Shown: positions 62,231 through 64,000 of the stretch, piece after piece
Layout of the letters: each line of letters begins with the position of its first letter
Position numbering within the stretch: the first letter of the stretch is position 1
Assembly (NCBI GenBank): GCA_030066685.1
Contig: JASJBF010000010.1
Coordinates: 1-64,000, forward strand
Direction of reading: 5' to 3'
DNA from: Kiloniellales bacterium
Lineage (GTDB): Bacteria > Pseudomonadota > Alphaproteobacteria > Kiloniellales > JAKSBE01
Length of the DNA: 64,000 nt
The notes under the pieces: model-generated
Databases searched by the model: none
What the model was told of the DNA's origin: nothing
Seen by the model: the letters and a program-made list of their open reading frames with translations, nothing else
Program-made: the position numbers and the translations under genes

Positions 62231-64000
62231 GATGCTGTCATCTCCACGGTTCCGAGCGCCGGGTCGGCACGTACGAAATGCCCATCGCCCAGGTCGATCA
62301 GGTGCGGATGCGTGGATCCGTCGATGGTGTAGGGGGCCGGCCAGTTGGCGGGCTGCGAGGCGCGGCCCTCCATCAGGGCGCTGAGGTCCAGTTGCTGGTC
62401 AGGATCCGGCTCGGGCACCGCCGACAGCAGGGCCCGGGTGTAGGGATGCACCGGCCGCTTGAAAAGGGCCGCGCGCGGCGCGATCTCGACCAGCCGACCG
62501 CGGCACATCACCGCGATGCGGTCGGCGATGTAGTCGACCACGGCCAGGTTGTGGCTGATGAAGAGATAGGTCAGACCCAGCGCCGCCTTGAGGTCCTTCA
62601 GCAGGTTCAGGATCTGGGCCTGGATCGAGACGTCCAGCGCCGAGACCGGCTCGTCGCAGATCAAGACCTCCGGCTTCAGCGCCAGCGCCCGGGCGATGCA
62701 GATGCGTTGGCGCTGACCGCCGGAAAAGCTGTGCGGATAGCGCCGGAGATGCCGGCGGTCGAGGCCGACCACATTCATAAGCTCGGCGACGAAGGCCGCC
62801 TGCGAGGCCGGATCGCCGATCCCGTGGATGGCCAGCGGCTCACCGATGATCTCGGCCACGGTCATCCTGGGATTGAGCGAGCTGAAGGGATCCTGGAAGA
62901 CGTACTGGATCCGCTTGCGGAATTCGGTGAGGGCCGCCCCTTCGAGGCCGAGCATATCGATGTCCCGGCCCCGGTCGTGCCAGGTCACCGCGCCCGAATC
63001 CGGGCTCAGGGCGCGCATGATGATCTTCGACAGGGTCGACTTGCCGCAGCCGCTCTCGCCGACCAGGCCGAGACACTCGCCGCGGCGCAGCTGGAAGGAG
63101 ACGTCGTCGACCGCCAGGATCTCGCTGCGCTCCGCAGACATCCAGCCGTTGCTCTTGCGGGTCTGAAAGCGCTTGGTCAGCGAATCGACGCTTAGAAGCG
63201 GCGCGCCCTCGACGACCGCGTTGGAGTCCGCGCGCCGCAGCTTCATCAGCGCGCTGTCCTCGGCGTGCTCGATCTCGCGGATCGGCACTAGGCGCTCCCC
63301 GACCTCCATGTGGAAGCGCGGCACCGCGCGCAGCAGCGCCTTGAGGTAGGGGTGCTCGGGCCGGCGGAAGATGTCGTCCAGGCTGCCGTGCTCCATGACC
63401 TCGCCGTGGTACATGACCACGACCTCCTCGGCGACGTTGGCGACCACGCCCAGGTCGTGGGTGATCATCAGCACCGCCATCTGCAGCTCCGACTGCAGGT
63501 CGTGCAGCAGCTTCAGGATCTGCGCCTGGATCGTGACGTCGAGCGCTGTGGTCGGCTCGTCGGCGATCAGCAGCGCCGGCCGGCAGATCAGCGCCATGGC
63601 GATCATCGCCCGCTGGCGCAGGCCGCCCGAGAGCTCGAAGGGATAGATGTCGAGAGTCGCCGCCGGGTCGGGAAAGCCGACCAGGCGCAGCATCTCGATC
63701 GCCAGCTCCCGCCCCTCGGGCGGGGTCACGTCGCGGTGCAGGTGCAGGGCCTCGAGGATCTGGCTGCCGACCGTGTGCACCGGCGACAGCGAGGTCATGG
63801 GCTCCTGGAAGATGATCGAGATGCGGCCGCCGCGGACCTGGCGCATTTCCGGCCCGCTGGGATCGAGCGCCGCCAGATCAATCGGCTTCGCGGGCCGGCC
63901 GCTCGCCATCGGGGTTGGGTCGCTGAACAGGATCTGGCCGCCGTCGATATAGGCGGTCCTCGGCAGGATGCCCATGATCGCCTGGCTGACCACCGACTTT
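62227..64000 (-). CDS. Fused double ABC ATPase (OppDF/YejF type), 5' end beyond the window
   Basis: Partial: the reading frame continues past 64000, and the visible start ([13 protein letters not shown]) is the end of a Walker A, so about 35-60 residues are missing. Two nucleotide-binding domains: first with [14 protein letters not shown] and [16 protein letters not shown], second with Walker [27 protein letters not shown] and [15 protein letters not shown]. It powers the adjacent permeases. Fusion of D and F subunits is usual in YejF/GsiA-type systems. Confidence 0.95.
   Translation of the reverse strand, partial: KSVVSQAIMGILPRTAYIDGGQILFSDPTPMASGRPAKPIDLAALDPSGPEMRQVRGGRISIIFQEPMTSLSPVHTVGSQILEALHLHRDVTPPEGRELAIEMLRLVGFPDPAATLDIYPFELSGGLRQRAMIAMALICRPALLIADEPTTALDVTIQAQILKLLHDLQSELQMAVLMITHDLGVVANVAEEVVVMYHGEVMEHGSLDDIFRRPEHPYLKALLRAVPRFHMEVGERLVPIREIEHAEDSALMKLRRADSNAVVEGAPLLSVDSLTKRFQTRKSNGWMSAERSEILAVDDVSFQLRRGECLGLVGESGCGKSTLSKIIMRALSPDSGAVTWHDRGRDIDMLGLEGAALTEFRKRIQYVFQDPFSSLNPRMTVAEIIGEPLAIHGIGDPASQAAFVAELMNVVGLDRRHLRRYPHSFSGGQRQRICIARALALKPEVLICDEPVSALDVSIQAQILNLLKDLKAALGLTYLFISHNLAVVDYIADRIAVMCRGRLVEIAPRAALFKRPVHPYTRALLSAVPEPDPDQQLDLSALMEGRASQPANWPAPYTIDGSTHPHLIDLGDGHFVRADPALGTVEMTAS

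Overview
This 64 kb window is GC-rich chromosomal DNA of an alphaproteobacterium. Gene content and order fit the Rhodospirillales/Kiloniellales part of the class, but there is no rRNA gene here, so the genus cannot be fixed. The strongest clue to location is a conserved origin-proximal gene order: fxsA-secB / dnaQ-coaE-aroE-maf-ppsR / gap / hemE-hemH-hemJ-rho / mnmE-mnmG-rsmG-parA-parB / holA-lptE-leuS. The ppsR-hemE gap (about 21.9-22.3 kb) carries DnaA-box-like motifs and an AT-rich element and is the likely chromosomal replication origin. Two perfect 16-bp ParB sites (parS) lie 12-15 kb to its right, one between mnmE and mnmG and one inside the rsmG coding sequence, next to parAB.

Region by region. 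0-3.5 kb: small accessory genes, including a predicted membrane peptide, a secreted peptide, a zinc-phospholipase-C-like protein, a DUF6445-type putative 2-oxoglutarate oxygenase, a GNAT acetyltransferase and two tiny membrane proteins. 3.5-7.7 kb: a compact minus-strand histidine operon, hisB-hisH-(GNAT)-hisA-hisF-hisE-HIT. 7.8-9.8 kb: the HslVU protease on the plus strand. 9.8-18.3 kb: a conserved set (XRE regulator, Smr protein, MltA, Tim44-like, FxsA, SecB) with a GFA-family gene, the lutABC lactate-oxidation operon and a small hypothetical gene set among it. 18.2-21.9 kb: dnaQ-coaE-aroE-maf-ppsR, reading away from the putative origin. 22.3-26.4 kb: the end of haem synthesis (hemE, hemH, hemJ), then rho with a structured leader. 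26.4-33.2 kb: a hemerythrin protein, a quinone oxidoreductase/dienelactone hydrolase pair, a leucine-rich-repeat protein, ogt with a DUF255 protein, and a DUF6489/ferredoxin pair. 33.2-43.3 kb: tRNA modification, chromosome segregation, DNA polymerase III delta, LptE and LeuS.

From 43.4 kb the content is more accessory: a DUF3576 lipoprotein, two sulfotransferases flanking a major porin, a YggS-type PLP protein, an ArsC-like protein, a GTP cyclohydrolase II with a degenerate RibB-like domain, an alpha/beta hydrolase, an orphan OmpR-type response regulator, a metallo-beta-lactamase-fold hydrolase coupled to a methyltransferase, a membrane class III nucleotide cyclase, a DUF983 protein, an ABC-F ATPase, and an oligopeptide-type ABC transporter whose fused ATPase gene runs off the right edge.

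Genes flanking the putative origin mostly read away from it, as expected for co-directional replication and transcription. I saw no tRNA, rRNA, CRISPR array, transposase or prophage gene. Several long palindromes sit directly after stop codons (after hslU, fxsA and the alpha/beta hydrolase) and look like dispersed intergenic repeats. No clearly new defence or biosynthetic system was found; the most rewarding items are the origin, the coding-embedded parS, the cyclase/MBL neighbourhood, the sulfotransferase-porin group and the degenerate RibB-RibA protein.
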